Assembly (NCBI RefSeq): GCF_036324505.1
Contig: NC_086367.1
Location: 23,690,078-23,754,077 of the forward strand
Length of the DNA stretch: 64,000 bases
DNA from: Eleginops maclovinus
Lineage: Eukaryota; Chordata; Actinopteri; Perciformes; Eleginopidae
Direction: 5' to 3'
In this document: positions 21,508 to 32,609 of the stretch, piece after piece
How positions within the stretch are numbered: the stretch's first letter is position 1
Layout of the letters: each line of letters begins with the position of its first letter
Position numbers and translations under genes: made by a program
The notes under the pieces: generated by a model
Told to the model about the DNA's origin: nothing
Seen by the model: the letters and a program-made list of their open reading frames with translations, nothing else
Database searches by the model: none

Positions 21508-24500
21508 ATGGCTTTGAGAGGACCTTTATCCCGTCTTCTCAGAGCTCAACTTGGCCAAACGTGCCAACAAAGCAGAGCCCAATCCGTCGCTGTGCTCGGA
21601 GCTCCTTTTTCAAGAGGACAGGTAAGAAAATCCTAGTATCACTTTCTTTTTAAAATCTTAACTTTCACATATCGTCTTTAATCGCTGAAATCCTTCCTGT
21701 TTTCAATTTAAATCAGAAAAGAAGAGGCGTGGAGCACGGCCCTAAAGCCATCAGAGATGCGGGGCTCATCGAGAGGCTCTCCGGGTTAGGTAGGTGCGGA
21801 CAACGGGGGCACATATTGTTATGTAACGGTGGATGGGTGTAACCTGCAGGACAGCTTTCAGACAGCCTTTCCTCCCTCCTCCCGTCTCTTACATCATAGG
21901 GAGGCTGTAAATAAAAATATCCGAGGGGATTAAAAGCAGCCAGCAAGCGTCAGAGAACAACGGGGTCTCTGCTGTAATACCCGAAAGATCTCCACAACAT
22001 CCTTTAACTGATATAATCTAATTAGAATAAAGACTAGATGTAATCATCTTCATTTGTTGCATCACAAAGTTGGGTTTTAATGGCTGTGTGGTGTCTCCGC
22101 GGAGCATACACAAATTAAGATAATAGCCTCATTAAGAAAAGTAATGGCGACAGCTCGATTCAGCCCTGTAAAGCGATGCCATAGAAGGGCATTAAGCCAT
22201 TAAGCAGCACAGGGTGAGACTGCACAGAGGACAGAGAGGACACTGTGGTAACCCTGCACCATGCAAGCTAATGTATTCCGCTCTTTTTTTTGTGGCCCGG
22301 GCTGTAGCCACATGTCTGGTTTAGTCATTCTTGCGCACATGCTCGGAAGGCTGCAGGAAGAGGCTGATGAGTTTCCACTGTCGTCACTGCAGTCCCCCCC
22401 CCCCCCCCCCCCCCTTAAACTACTTTAATACACATTCCCTTTCAACCCAGCTTCCTGTAAAAAAGGGGAGTGCTGCGGTGGCACATGAAAGAGGACACAT
22501 CACCCGGAAAGAATCTGCAGTGTATTTTGGAGCGCAGGTCAATGAGGTTGCTTTGTGCTGGAAATACAACGGCCACACAACAAAAGGAGACTTAGCTGTG
22601 ATGTGCGAGGGAGGGATTTACTCCAGCCAAAGGGGGAGTCAGAGAAGACTCAGTGTGATAATAAGGTCGTTAACACTTCCAGGGAAGTTTATCTGCAGGT
22701 CAGAGACAGACAAGCCTCTCTGTACCGAGGACACGCAGTACTGTACAGAACGCGGTGCTCAATCACTGCTGCAGCTCACACTACTGTACATACTGAGATG
22801 AAACGATTACAGTGGTGTCTCTAGAGAACAGTGGAACATGTCTCTATGTCCTACTTTCCAAAACCCCGAAGCTATTTCCTTCACGAAAGTAAACCTAACT
22901 TCAATTACTTTTAACACTGGCAGGTTTTCAGTTCAATACATAGAAGTTTGAAGTAGCATAACATAGAAATGCTCAGGTAAAGTACCTCAAATGTATTCAA
23001 AGGGGCCCTGTTCCGCTGGTGTAGGTTTGTGTGCATGTCAATGGTCTGCAGAGGCTTAAATCCCTACGTTCCTTCTATAGGGAGTCTCTCTCCCACCTTC
23101 CCCCCTGCCTGAAACTCCCCCATTACACTCCTTTGTTTACTTCCGGAACATAGTGACTTCACAATGGAACACTCACGCTCCAACACATTGTACGTGATAG
23201 GCTAGGGGACACCTCTAAGTGGTTGAGTCAGCTAACCAATCAGAGCAGACTGGGACTTTACGTCCAATACTTGTATGTGAAATAAACTGTTACTTTCAGA
23301 GGAAGGAGAGGCGGGGAACGCCATTTTCTTTTTTTGCATTAAAACATTGCTGAAATGATTAATTGATTATCCCAAAAGTTGATCAAATAAGCAGTAAGTT
23401 GATATTGTAATCACTGCTACTAATCATGTGTTCTGTAGTGGATTCATATCATGAGATTGCCTGGTAGACGTTAGCCAAAAATGTGTGATTAAATCTGAGT
23501 AAAGTATATATATATATTTAAATCAGCCACAGCTTGAAGAAGTCACTGCCCTGAAGAGTCCCCCCCCCCCCCTACATGAGATTAGAACAAGCTTCCTTAT
23601 GTATGATAAGGCTGCTATAAATAAACTCACTATACACAGACTAAGCACAAAAGTCTGAACACAAACCGGACAAAGACTCTCAGGTTGTTTTATCACAACG
23701 CATTCTGCTTCCTCCTTCAAGGCTTGCAGATAAAATCACATGCCAGGCCGAAGGAAATCAACATCAATGGAGGTCATTCCTCCCAAAAGCTCCTCTCTTA
23801 TCTCCTTGTAGCTCACACAGCAAAGTCCGTCCCTCTACAGAGTCTATAAACGAATATAACGAGATAAAAACACATGAATTGCCAGTGATCCCTTCATTCT
23901 GTGGCTCAGGGTTTCATTCCAACAATCAGCGGTTCGATCCCCAGCCCCGGCAGTCAACAAGTCAAAGTATCCTTGAGCAAAACTCTTCACCTCAAATTGC
24001 TCGTGCAGGCATGTCCCGGGGTATTTAAGTGCATGCGTGCCACTTTTAATAAAAGCCCTCGGCTAAATGACATGTAATGTAACCGATCCTGTGTGAGTGT
24101 GTGACGGTGCGAGCCTCAGATCGTTTGTCGGGGAGCGTGTCCGGGGCATCAGCTGTAAACATCAGATGTTGAGCAACAGGTGCCGCCCTCCCCATCGTCA
24201 CGCTGAATCTGTTTAACAGCTGGGATGTTGCTTTATTTTTAACTGACTTACCTTTATCCTTCCTCACAGTATTACCCCTGCTTACTGTTGACTGTTTGCT
24301 CTTCCTTGAAGGATTCCTGCACAATTCTTTAGCATTTTCCTAAACATTTTAACAGTAGTTTTACTGTATTTTGGTTCCCATTCTATATTTTAAATTTCAA
24401 CTCTTTTGCACGTGATGACCCACTTGGCACAAATCCAAGAATTCAGAATATTTTTAGAAGTATTTAAATGTATTTTCATGCAGTACATGACTCTGAACTA

Positions 24501-27500
24501 TATCAAATATTCCAGTATAAAAAATGTGAATATTATTAAATAAAGGAAGCACTTAGGGCCATGCAAAATGTACTTTGAATCATTAACAAACAAGAATTAT
24601 AAACATTATTATATATCATTGCTATAGATCCTGAGTTTGCTTGTCTCCTACATATAAATATAATTTACATGTTTTCTGCTATTAATTACTGCTAAGTCTC
24701 AGTGAGGGGTCATTTTATCCTGCTCTACAGGAACCAATATGTTCACAGTATCATGAATATGTTAATGTGTTCAAACAACAAATTAACCAAATTATATGAA
24801 AAAATAGATTGATTTCAAGAACAAAAAGAGGAGGATTTCTATCGTCTTCAATTACAGCGTTGCAGAGAAAGAATATATTGTAGAAAAATCATAAAATAAA
24901 AAACCTGATGTCTTTCTGACGGGTTTGTCTTATCCTGAATTAAACTTGGCAGCAGTGAAACAGATGTCACAAACTGAGCCAAACTCAGTAAACCCGACCC
25001 GAACTGAACTAGACACCATCTTTAAACTCGTTGGGTTACTGTCAGTTTGTCCAACATGTCTCAGTAGATATAAAACATGCGTATAACCACCCAGTAATCT
25101 CAGAGTGCAGCTGTACTGTCACAGCATTTTCTCCCCATAACAGACGGTTAATTGTCCTGCAATAGGTGCTGGAGATTGCATCAACACAAGGGCTATTCCT
25201 GTCCGCTCTACTAATGGTAATGAAGCTCACTGGTTCCCCTTAGATCAGCAGAGAAACACTACCCTGCCACAAAGGCTCACATTGCCATATGAACCCCCAA
25301 AGTGGTATATCACATCACTTGTTTACTCCGCAGTGCGAGCCCCTAAAGCCAGTGGAAATCTTTCGGGTCGAGGGCCTGAAACCACAGCCGACGTAGGACA
25401 AGTGGAAAGTGCTCTGTCACTGACTGGCTTTGAATGAATCAGCCTCCTCAGACTCAGAGGCAGACACGTGTTCAGTCACGCTGCAGAAAAAAGAGGCACT
25501 TTGTGAACAATTCCCATTATTGTGAGCAAAACCTCTCTGTCTAGCTCACTGTTATCTCTCAAACAGAGCCTGATTTCATTTAATACACTTAGTATTGTGT
25601 ATAGAAAGGCACAGATGTGTTTAGAGTCATGCTTATACAATAGGAATGGGATAGATGGTGTTATTTCCACTATCAGGGTGAAAAATACAAGCATTAGGAT
25701 GCAAGAGGTAGAGATGTCTCATGCCCATAAACTGCAGATTGTCTTGGCCTGGCACCTGCAGCCGTCAAAGCAAAAGTGGTAGTTTCCAAACGATTTCAAA
25801 GACTATTCCAAAGCCACAAATTGCAGGTTCTTCAGGTGAAACTGTGAGGTGTCGCTCCGTCATTCAGCCTCCTCAGACTGAGAGGCAGACGCTTGTTTGA
25901 GTCACTCGTGAAGAAGTGCATTATTTGATGTCCTATGTATGTTATATTGCACTTGGACTTTTATTTGTTGCCACACACTGAAGCTACTGTTCATACGACA
26001 GTAAAGCCTTTGAACCTTGATCCACACACTTTCCCTCAGAGGCTTCCTTCTCTTCAGGATAATCGTGACAAATGGATCCTACTTCAGATTATGTTCTCAA
26101 GTGAGGCTGGAACACGCAGTCTTTAAAACAAATGTACTTCCTCTAATCAGATAATTGTGACAGTCAGTGTCTAAACAATTACAGGAATTGTGATAAACCC
26201 CTTAGATTGCAGGTTCCTTTATTGCACAGTTAAAGGTCCTGGTTTAAAACTCTGAAACCTTGCTCAACACCAAAACCCCCCTGTTTCAACTGCAATGTGT
26301 GCCAATAAAATCTGCAAAGAAATGATAAATGCATTTCAAAATACCCTCACCTCACCGAGTGACTCAGCTCAGAAAGCATCTGGTCTTTACTTGACGGCCG
26401 CTTCTTGTCCTTGTGTCTTCCTCAGATTACTCCGTGCACGACTTCGGGGACCTGAACTTCCACCACCTGGAGAAGGACGAGCCGTACATGGACGTGAAGT
26501 TCCCCCGCTCTGTGGGCGGAGCCAACAAGATGCTGGCCGGCGCCGTGAGCCGAGCCGTCGGTGCAGGACACACGCTCGTCATGCTGGGGGGAGACCACAG
26601 GTAAATGTGACGCAAACACACACCTGAGTTAGAGGCATGATGTGTAGCCTTATACGGGGGGGGGGGGGGGGGGGGGGGAGTACTTGTAAGTAATCTTGTA
26701 CCTGAGTAAAAGTAGAATTACTCAGATCTTTGAGTAAAAGTACAATTACTCTGATCTTTGAGCAAAAGTAGAAGTACTCTGATCTTTGAGCAAAAGTAGA
26801 AGTACTCAGATCTTTGAGTAAAAGTAGAAGTACTCTGATCTTTGAGCAAAAGTAGAAGTACTCTGATCTTTGAGTAAAAGTAGAAGTACTCTGATCTTTG
26901 AGTAAAAGTACAATTACTCTGATCTTTGAGCAAAAGTAGAAGTACTCTGATCTTTGAGCAAAAGTAGAAGTACTCTGATCTTTGAGTAAAAGTACAATTA
27001 CTCTGATCTTTGAGTAAAAGTAGAAGTACTCTGATCTTTGAGTAAAAGTACAATTACTCTGATCTTTGAGTAAAAGTAGAAGTACTCAGATCTTTGAGTA
27101 AAAGTACAATTACTCTGATCTTTGAGTAAAAGTAGAAGTACTCTGATCTTTGAGTAAAAGTAGAAGTACTCTGATCTTTGAGCAAAAGTAGACTAGTATT
27201 TCATCTCGTCTGCAGTAGGACAGCCACTTGCAGCACCAGGTGAAGAGGTCATTTATTGTTATGCAATTCTATCATTTTTAGAATTGCATAAGCTGCCACA
27301 CCACAGTTTGTGTAACAGCTTATGAAAGACAGGATTTTCTTTGGCCCCGTAAGGGAAAAGGTTGTCGGTGACGGCCAGTTTGAGCCAGAAGATTGACTTC
27401 TTGTGTAGTTTGAAGCTTGTTTCCATAGTGTGTGTTTAATGCTACGACTCTCCTGCAAGGATTCTCCCATCCTCTGAGTTTGGCTGATCGTGACTCCTTC

Positions 27501-29756
27501 TCTTTCCTGCAGCCTTGCTATTGGCTCAGTGGGGGGCCATGCGCAGCAGTGTCCCGACCTGTGTCTGATCTGGGTTGATGCCCATGCAGACATCAACACG
27601 CCCATGACTTCACCTTCAGGAAACCTGCACGGACAGCCCGTCGCATTCATGCTCAAAGAGCTGCAGGACAAGGTGAGCAGGAATGAGAGGCAGAGCAGGT
27701 TCCGTCACATAGAAAATGATGTAATTCCCCTTGCAGCGTGGCTCCAGCAGTTTCATTTAACACTAGCATTTAAATTCTCGTGTTACGAAAGGTGCATGAA
27801 GTATTTGAGTTACTCCCGTCTGCAACAGCTTCCTGTTATGCAAACAAGGACAGATTATGGGATAATAAGCTCCTGTGCACTGATATCTGAGACTTGCAGA
27901 AGCACTGAAGAAACGCCTTTAATATTCATTTTATTCCCAATCTCATGTTTTAATTTGATTTATTTCCAGTTGTAATTTAATATTATATTTTTATATAGTT
28001 GATATTTTTTGTATGAGTTTTAAATATGTAAAGCACTTTATACATTTGTTTGCAAAGTGCAAAATATTATAATATTTTCTTCTATTTTTATGATTATTAT
28101 TTAATATAAAATAAAAAAAACAGGAAATCATTTTTTTTTAAACCAAAAAAAACTAAAATAATAAAAACTAAATATTTTTAAATAATTAAAATATTATAAA
28201 TATTAATAAACATATTTTATAATATTTTAATATTATTATTACTACTACACAATGCCCACATATTTGCTTACCATACCCATTCCCTAAGTGGTCAGATGTC
28301 TCTCTGGCGGATGTTTTCCTGACCTCACGTCCCTTCATGTTCCATACCACATTATCTGTGTGTCCCCGCAGATGCCAGATATCCCAGGGTTCTCCTGGAC
28401 GAAGCCCTTCCTCTCCTCAAGCGACCTGGTGTACATCGGCCTGCGGGACGTGGACCCCGGGGAGCAGTGAGTACACACTATCACCTCCACACTCTTATCA
28501 TGTGTCGCTCATATCAACCCGATCCTCCACGGGAAAATAGATGTTGATGTTGTTCTGATGTTGTTGATCACAGCCACATCCTGAAGAACCTGGGCATCCA
28601 GTACTTCACCATGAGGGACATTGACAGGCTGGGCATCCAGAGAGTCATGGAGGTCACTCTGGACCATCTCCTGTCCAGGCATGTGACTTTGATGACTCCG
28701 TTTTGGTTATTTGTGTCTGCTCAGGTCTGTTTTTAATCTGAAATCCTCTCACCTCAGAAAACAGAGACCGATCCACTTGAGTTTCGACATCGACGCTTTC
28801 GACCCGTCTCTGGCTCCGGCCACGGGAACGCCGGTGAACGGAGGCCTGACCTACAGGGAGGGGATCTACATCACAGAGGAAATCCACAACACAGGTAAGG
28901 GTTAATACAAATCCGAAGCTTCAGACACCAGGGCTGACGTTAGTGGTATTTCTGGGATGTTTGAGAGTTCATAAAGCTTTGCAAACACATTCATTTTGGT
29001 CTTGGCCTCGGGCGTGGAGACAGACTTACATTTAATTGTATGGAATTTGGTAGACAGATGTAGCACCACCAGACGTATAAAGAAGCCTCTTGGAGGTTGT
29101 TCTGCCTTAAACTTGCTCCAAACTTCAAAAGAAGACATCTGCAGCTCGATGGAGTAAATAGTCATAGCGCCACCTATTGACCAGAGACATCAGGTATTGT
29201 GTAACCTCATCAGATTGACATGAGTTTGAGTGAGTGCTCCAAACGTGATGCCTTTGTGTTGACAGTTCTCAGAATAGTTTGTCTTAAATAAAGTACATTT
29301 TCCCCAATTTATCCGACTGACCAATGCTGTTTAGTGTCAGAAAGTTTGGAAGGGATGGGGCACAATCATTACTTCTCCCCGACCTGCTGCTAATCTCATT
29401 CAGTCTTTACGAAATTGGTGACACAGAAACAAAGACTGACTCTGTGTGTTGTTTCTTTTCTAAAACGTATAACTCCTGCACTCCGACAGGCAAAGTTTGC
29501 AGCTTTCATCTCCTGTTTTTTTGCTATGTTTCCATGTCTAACTTGCCCCTGTGTGATTGCCTCAGGTCTGCTGTCAGCCATGGACCTGGTGGAGGTGAAC
29601 CCGGTGCTCGGGGCGACCCGCGAAGCCGTGGAAGCCACCGCCTCCCTAGCGGTGGACGTCATCGCGTCGTCTCTGGGTCAGACGAGAGAGGGCGCTCCGG
29701 CGTCCATCCACGAGATTCCCTCTGGGAAGGACGACACGGAGCAGCTGCGCCTCTAG
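21508..29756 (+). CDS. arg2: Arginase-2, mitochondrial
   Basis: Eight coding exons: 21508-21621, 21717-21789, 26426-26600, 27513-27672, 28372-28466, 28574-28678, 28758-28894, 29566-29756. They total 349 residues (human ARG2 354). Arginase cleaves L-arginine to ornithine and urea, here in the mitochondrial matrix. The N-terminus [17 protein letters not shown] is Arg-rich and free of acidic residues, a good matrix-targeting signal, which separates it from cytosolic ARG1. The binuclear manganese ligands are all present and fall at the human ARG2 numbering: H120 (GGDHS), D143, H145 and D147 (DAHADIN), D251 and D253 (SFDIDAFD). Substrate-loop NLHGQPVAF and [16 protein letters not shown] are conserved. 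The C-terminus EQLRL* is short and diverged. Intron 6 uses a GC donor; all others are GT-AG. The start was chosen for the presequence and because it is the first ATG in frame. Confidence 0.97.
22394..22414. repeat. C21 homopolymer
   Basis: Twenty-one C within arg2 intron 2. Assembly length is likely approximate. Confidence 0.9.
23897..24081 (+). mobile_element. tRNA-derived SINE
   Basis: An A-box-like tgtggctcagg (23899) and a B box ggttcgatcc (23931-23940) are spaced as in a tRNA promoter. A body containing ccttgagcaa follows, then the typical fish SINE tail ggctaaatgacatgtaatgt. It lies in arg2 intron 2. No intact tRNA cloverleaf was found, so it is not a tRNA gene. Confidence 0.75.
26656..26678. 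repeat. G23 homopolymer
   Basis: Twenty-three G lie 56 bases after the arg2 exon 3 donor and immediately before the 28-bp minisatellite. Confidence 0.9.
26680..27192 (-). repeat. 28-bp minisatellite, about 18 copies
   Basis: The unit ctgatctttgagtaaaagta + gaagtact, 28 bp, fills most of arg2 intron 3. Variants are gtaaaag/gcaaaag, gaagtact/caattact and ctctgatc/ctcagatc. Read on the minus strand it gives agtacttctacttttactca, the same core as the 32-bp array at 16.2-19.0 kb. No coding meaning is seen. Confidence 0.9.
27673..28371 (+). other. arg2 intron 4, AT-rich
   Basis: The second half (27930-28250) is almost pure A/T with repeated aatatt/ttaaa motifs. No gene or recognised element is present. 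Confidence 0.5.
28679..28757 (+). other. GC-AG intron in arg2
   Basis: The upstream exon ends ctgtccag and the intron begins gcatgtgac. The acceptor is cacctcag at 28750-28757. Using the GC donor gives [14 protein letters not shown], the conserved arginase sequence, in phase. The alternative GT three bases downstream would shift the frame and destroy the manganese-site motif. Confidence 0.85.
28895..29565 (+). other. arg2 intron 7 with probable dispersed repeat
   Basis: Sequence around 28950-29280 reads like a non-coding interspersed repeat and includes tagcgccacctattg at 29165-29179, a phrase frequent in fish repeats that also resembles a CTCF core on the minus strand. No exon was recognised. 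Confidence 0.35.
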
Positions 29757-31190
29757 AGGAGAGAAAGCTTTTGACTCTATATCAACACCGACCCCGTGAT
29801 CATTCCACAATCCTGAAAACGAGACTGTACAAAGACTGAATCCAAACGTAAAGTTTCTCTTTCTGATGTTTAGTGTTATGTTTCATGAAGAGTAACCGTA
29901 ATACCCAGGGCTTCACAGATTGAGACCCTCCAGATACCGATTGATGGAAACACTTTTAATTTAAAGCAGCAATACTAACTTATGATAAGTTAAGCGTGAG
30001 AGCACACAGCTTCCTCATATTTATTGTGTGTTTGGTTTAAAGAGATGCACCTGCCTCAGAGGTATGATAAACCAAGTTTCCTTTAGTTTGACTCTCCCAA
30101 CTGTTTCGTGCCAGTTACTAAACCCTAGTAATGATGTGTTTGCACTTTTGGACCAGCTGTGGTTACTGTATTTTCTTTAGAGTTTACTTTTGTATTTTCA
30201 CATTGAACCTGCTCGTACACTTACTGACATCAGTAGGTGCTGCTATATTTAATGACTACATGAGTATTAATTGGCTTCAAAAGTCCAAAATGCAGCTTTG
30301 ATTGAACCGCTGCTGAGTAACGACACCTGTGTGCTCGATGTTGCCACTATTCGACTTTGTCCTTGTAACGCAGAGTTTAAATTTTGGTCTTCCATAAATG
30401 TGATTACATTTTTTGTGCATGTGTCCAGGTGTCTTATTTCCTAGCTATAATTTATCAAACACAAAGCTGATGGGAATTCCATTGTCTATGCACAACCTGT
30501 ATATGAGTTTAATGTTCATCTGAGTTTGACCAATAGAAAATTGACTTAACTGTGTTGCTAGGCAGAAAACATAAGTTATTTTATACTGAGTACCTGAAGG
30601 AAACATGCATCATTTTACCTCATTTCATGGTAATCCATACAATAATATTTCAGATAATTCACTAAAACACTAATATGAACATCATGGTGGAGCTACTAGA
30701 GAAATGAAAAGGCTCACCAACGTTATCGGGGATCATCCTCTGGGGACAACGATTGTCTATTAGATAAAATAAGGCGATCAATTTGAATACACATAAAGCA
30801 AATGCAAAGAACTCATTAATAATGGTGTGCAATTATCATTTAATACATCTAGACCTACTGTGATGAAAAAAGTACATTATATTTACCGAAAGAATTAAGA
30901 ACATTGCACACACTCAAACACATTTTCATTTCATCTCAAACACTCATAAAAACAACAAACAACTCCATAAATAACCTCTGACTTCTTTATTTCATCTGTT
31001 CTAGTCCTTGTTTTTGTAAAGATGCAATTTACTCTTATGTCTTACGTTTACTTTACTTTATAGGTCCTTTTTGCCATGTCTACATTTCCGGCCATTTTAG
31101 TTGTTTATATAAAATGAGTTTTGTTTACAAGTCTTGGAGCTTTGCTGTTCGGAGAAATATCTGATTTGTTAAGTTTTCCCTAAAAATAAA
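29757..31190 (+). terminator. arg2 3'UTR ending at an AATAAA signal
   Basis: After the stop TAG (29754-29756) no further coding signal follows. A canonical aataaa is at 31185-31190, giving a 3'UTR of about 1.45 kb. An earlier noncanonical signal is possible. The region is moderately AT-rich and otherwise featureless. Confidence 0.45.
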
Positions 31191-31644
31191 TGCTTAATTA
31201 CCCTTAAAATATTAGTCTTTTTATAAAACTAGGCTAGAAACCGTTTTTGTTTTTGTATTTTTAAGGGGCATGACGGGCAGCGTCTCAGATAAAAGCACCA
31301 AAAATAAATCAGATGTTCCCCCTCCTCTCTCCACCAGCTGCAGAGTCTCACAACATGTTTGTCTGGCATCACCCCAGCCAGGCGAGATATCCGTGCGGAA
31401 GGGAAGCATGGCGGCAGATGTGCCACTTGAAAACACAGCACTTAAAAATAACCTTATCAGCGATTATTTGGGAATTAGGAGCGTAGTAACAGCTGCTGTT
31501 TGCACCGACCTGCTGCAGATCCGCCGGATGTTTTCAGAACCAGCGCAGACTCAGGTTAACCATTAGCTCTAATGACGTTCAGACTGGGGAATAGGGACAG
31601 ACTGGTTTTTAAATAGTGATTCTTGTATTATACAGTGATTCGAC

Positions 31645-32609
31645 TTTATTTACGGTTAAGAACAGAGCACATAGTAAGAGCTTCCATATTTCATCCACAT
31701 CTCTGGGAAAAACTAAGCCCAATACAACCATTGGGACACTGGGCATGGTGACCATTCAAACAGAGAATCAACTGGTGCCATTTCATCAAACACTGGTATT
31801 ATTTAGGAATATTTCATGGCACAAAGTGAATTTTGAGTTAGAGTTAACTTATGCTTTTTTTCAGGCTGGATGACCTATTTCAGAGCATTAAACACAAGAT
31901 ATAAAGTGGAGGTTTTGCATGATTCTTTGTGGAGGAGCTTAGATTTACAGATTTGAAACACCATCACAGCATCGTTTTATCCTATTAGACATTTGAGTGA
32001 ATTTGTGATGAATTGCAAAAACGTCTTCGGGGACTTTTGCCTTTTTCCACCGAGTTGTAATCCGTTCGTTCTCGACTCAAAGTGGATGTTTGTGCCGAAT
32101 TAGAAGACATTTTCCTGCAGGTGTATTTGAGATATCACGCTCACAGGAATAGGACTGCCGATTAATAAACACACACTGCATACACGTCCCACTTTTGAGG
32201 TCGTACTGCAGGAAAACCGTAGTGGACAGCAATAAGCATAATGCAATTGTTTGGAGGAAGAATAATAAAGTATGCTATGCAGAGATTGATAAAACTCCCA
32301 GCACTTCTGCACCATCGTCTATCAGTAACACTTCACAGGTCACCAGAGGATCTTTATCTTGAATCCTGCAGAGCATCTTCTGGGGTCTGTTGACGCACTT
32401 CCAGAAAATCCCCCTGCAGAGCATCAAGGGTAATGACAGTCTGATGAAAAAGTGCAAATCCCAGGTCACATTTCTGCAGATTTTGGTCCTTTTAACAAGT
32501 TCAAAGATCTCCGTTTGTTGTCGACAGAATCCCTGCTGAGTAAAAGTTCACATTATTGCTGCAGGGAGTCAGAGGGAGAGAGTCTGCTCTGGGTCCGGAG
32601 GCTTGCTCA
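31645..32609 (-). terminator. vti1b 3'UTR with candidate polyadenylation signal
   Basis: Downstream of the vti1b stop on the minus strand, tttatt at 31645-31650 is AATAAA on the transcript and implies a 3'UTR near 960 bases. arg2 and vti1b would then converge with about 450 bases between their ends. The call is tentative because shorter variants of the signal exist. Confidence 0.35.

Larger units (their letters stand above)
21790..26425 (+). other. arg2 intron 2: SINE, poly-C, dispersed repeats
   Basis: This 4.6-kb intron contains a C21 run (22394-22414), a stretch with dispersed-repeat character at about 23100-23320 (includes aaccaatcagagcag), a C10 run near 23561, a tRNA-derived SINE (23897-24081) and a pair of direct repeats (25438-25480, 25862-25905). 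No convincing coding or RNA gene was seen on either strand. Confidence 0.5.

Noticed and set aside
23897..24000. tRNA gene suggested by A and B boxes
   Set aside because: No cloverleaf can be formed, and the sequence continues into a SINE body and tail.
26718..27053. Open frame of repeated Tyr/Phe-rich residues
   Set aside because: It is a translation of the 28-bp minisatellite and lies inside arg2 intron 3.
28682..28757. GT donor three bases into the arg2 GC-AG intron
   Set aside because: It would shift the frame and lose the conserved [10 protein letters not shown] metal-site sequence.
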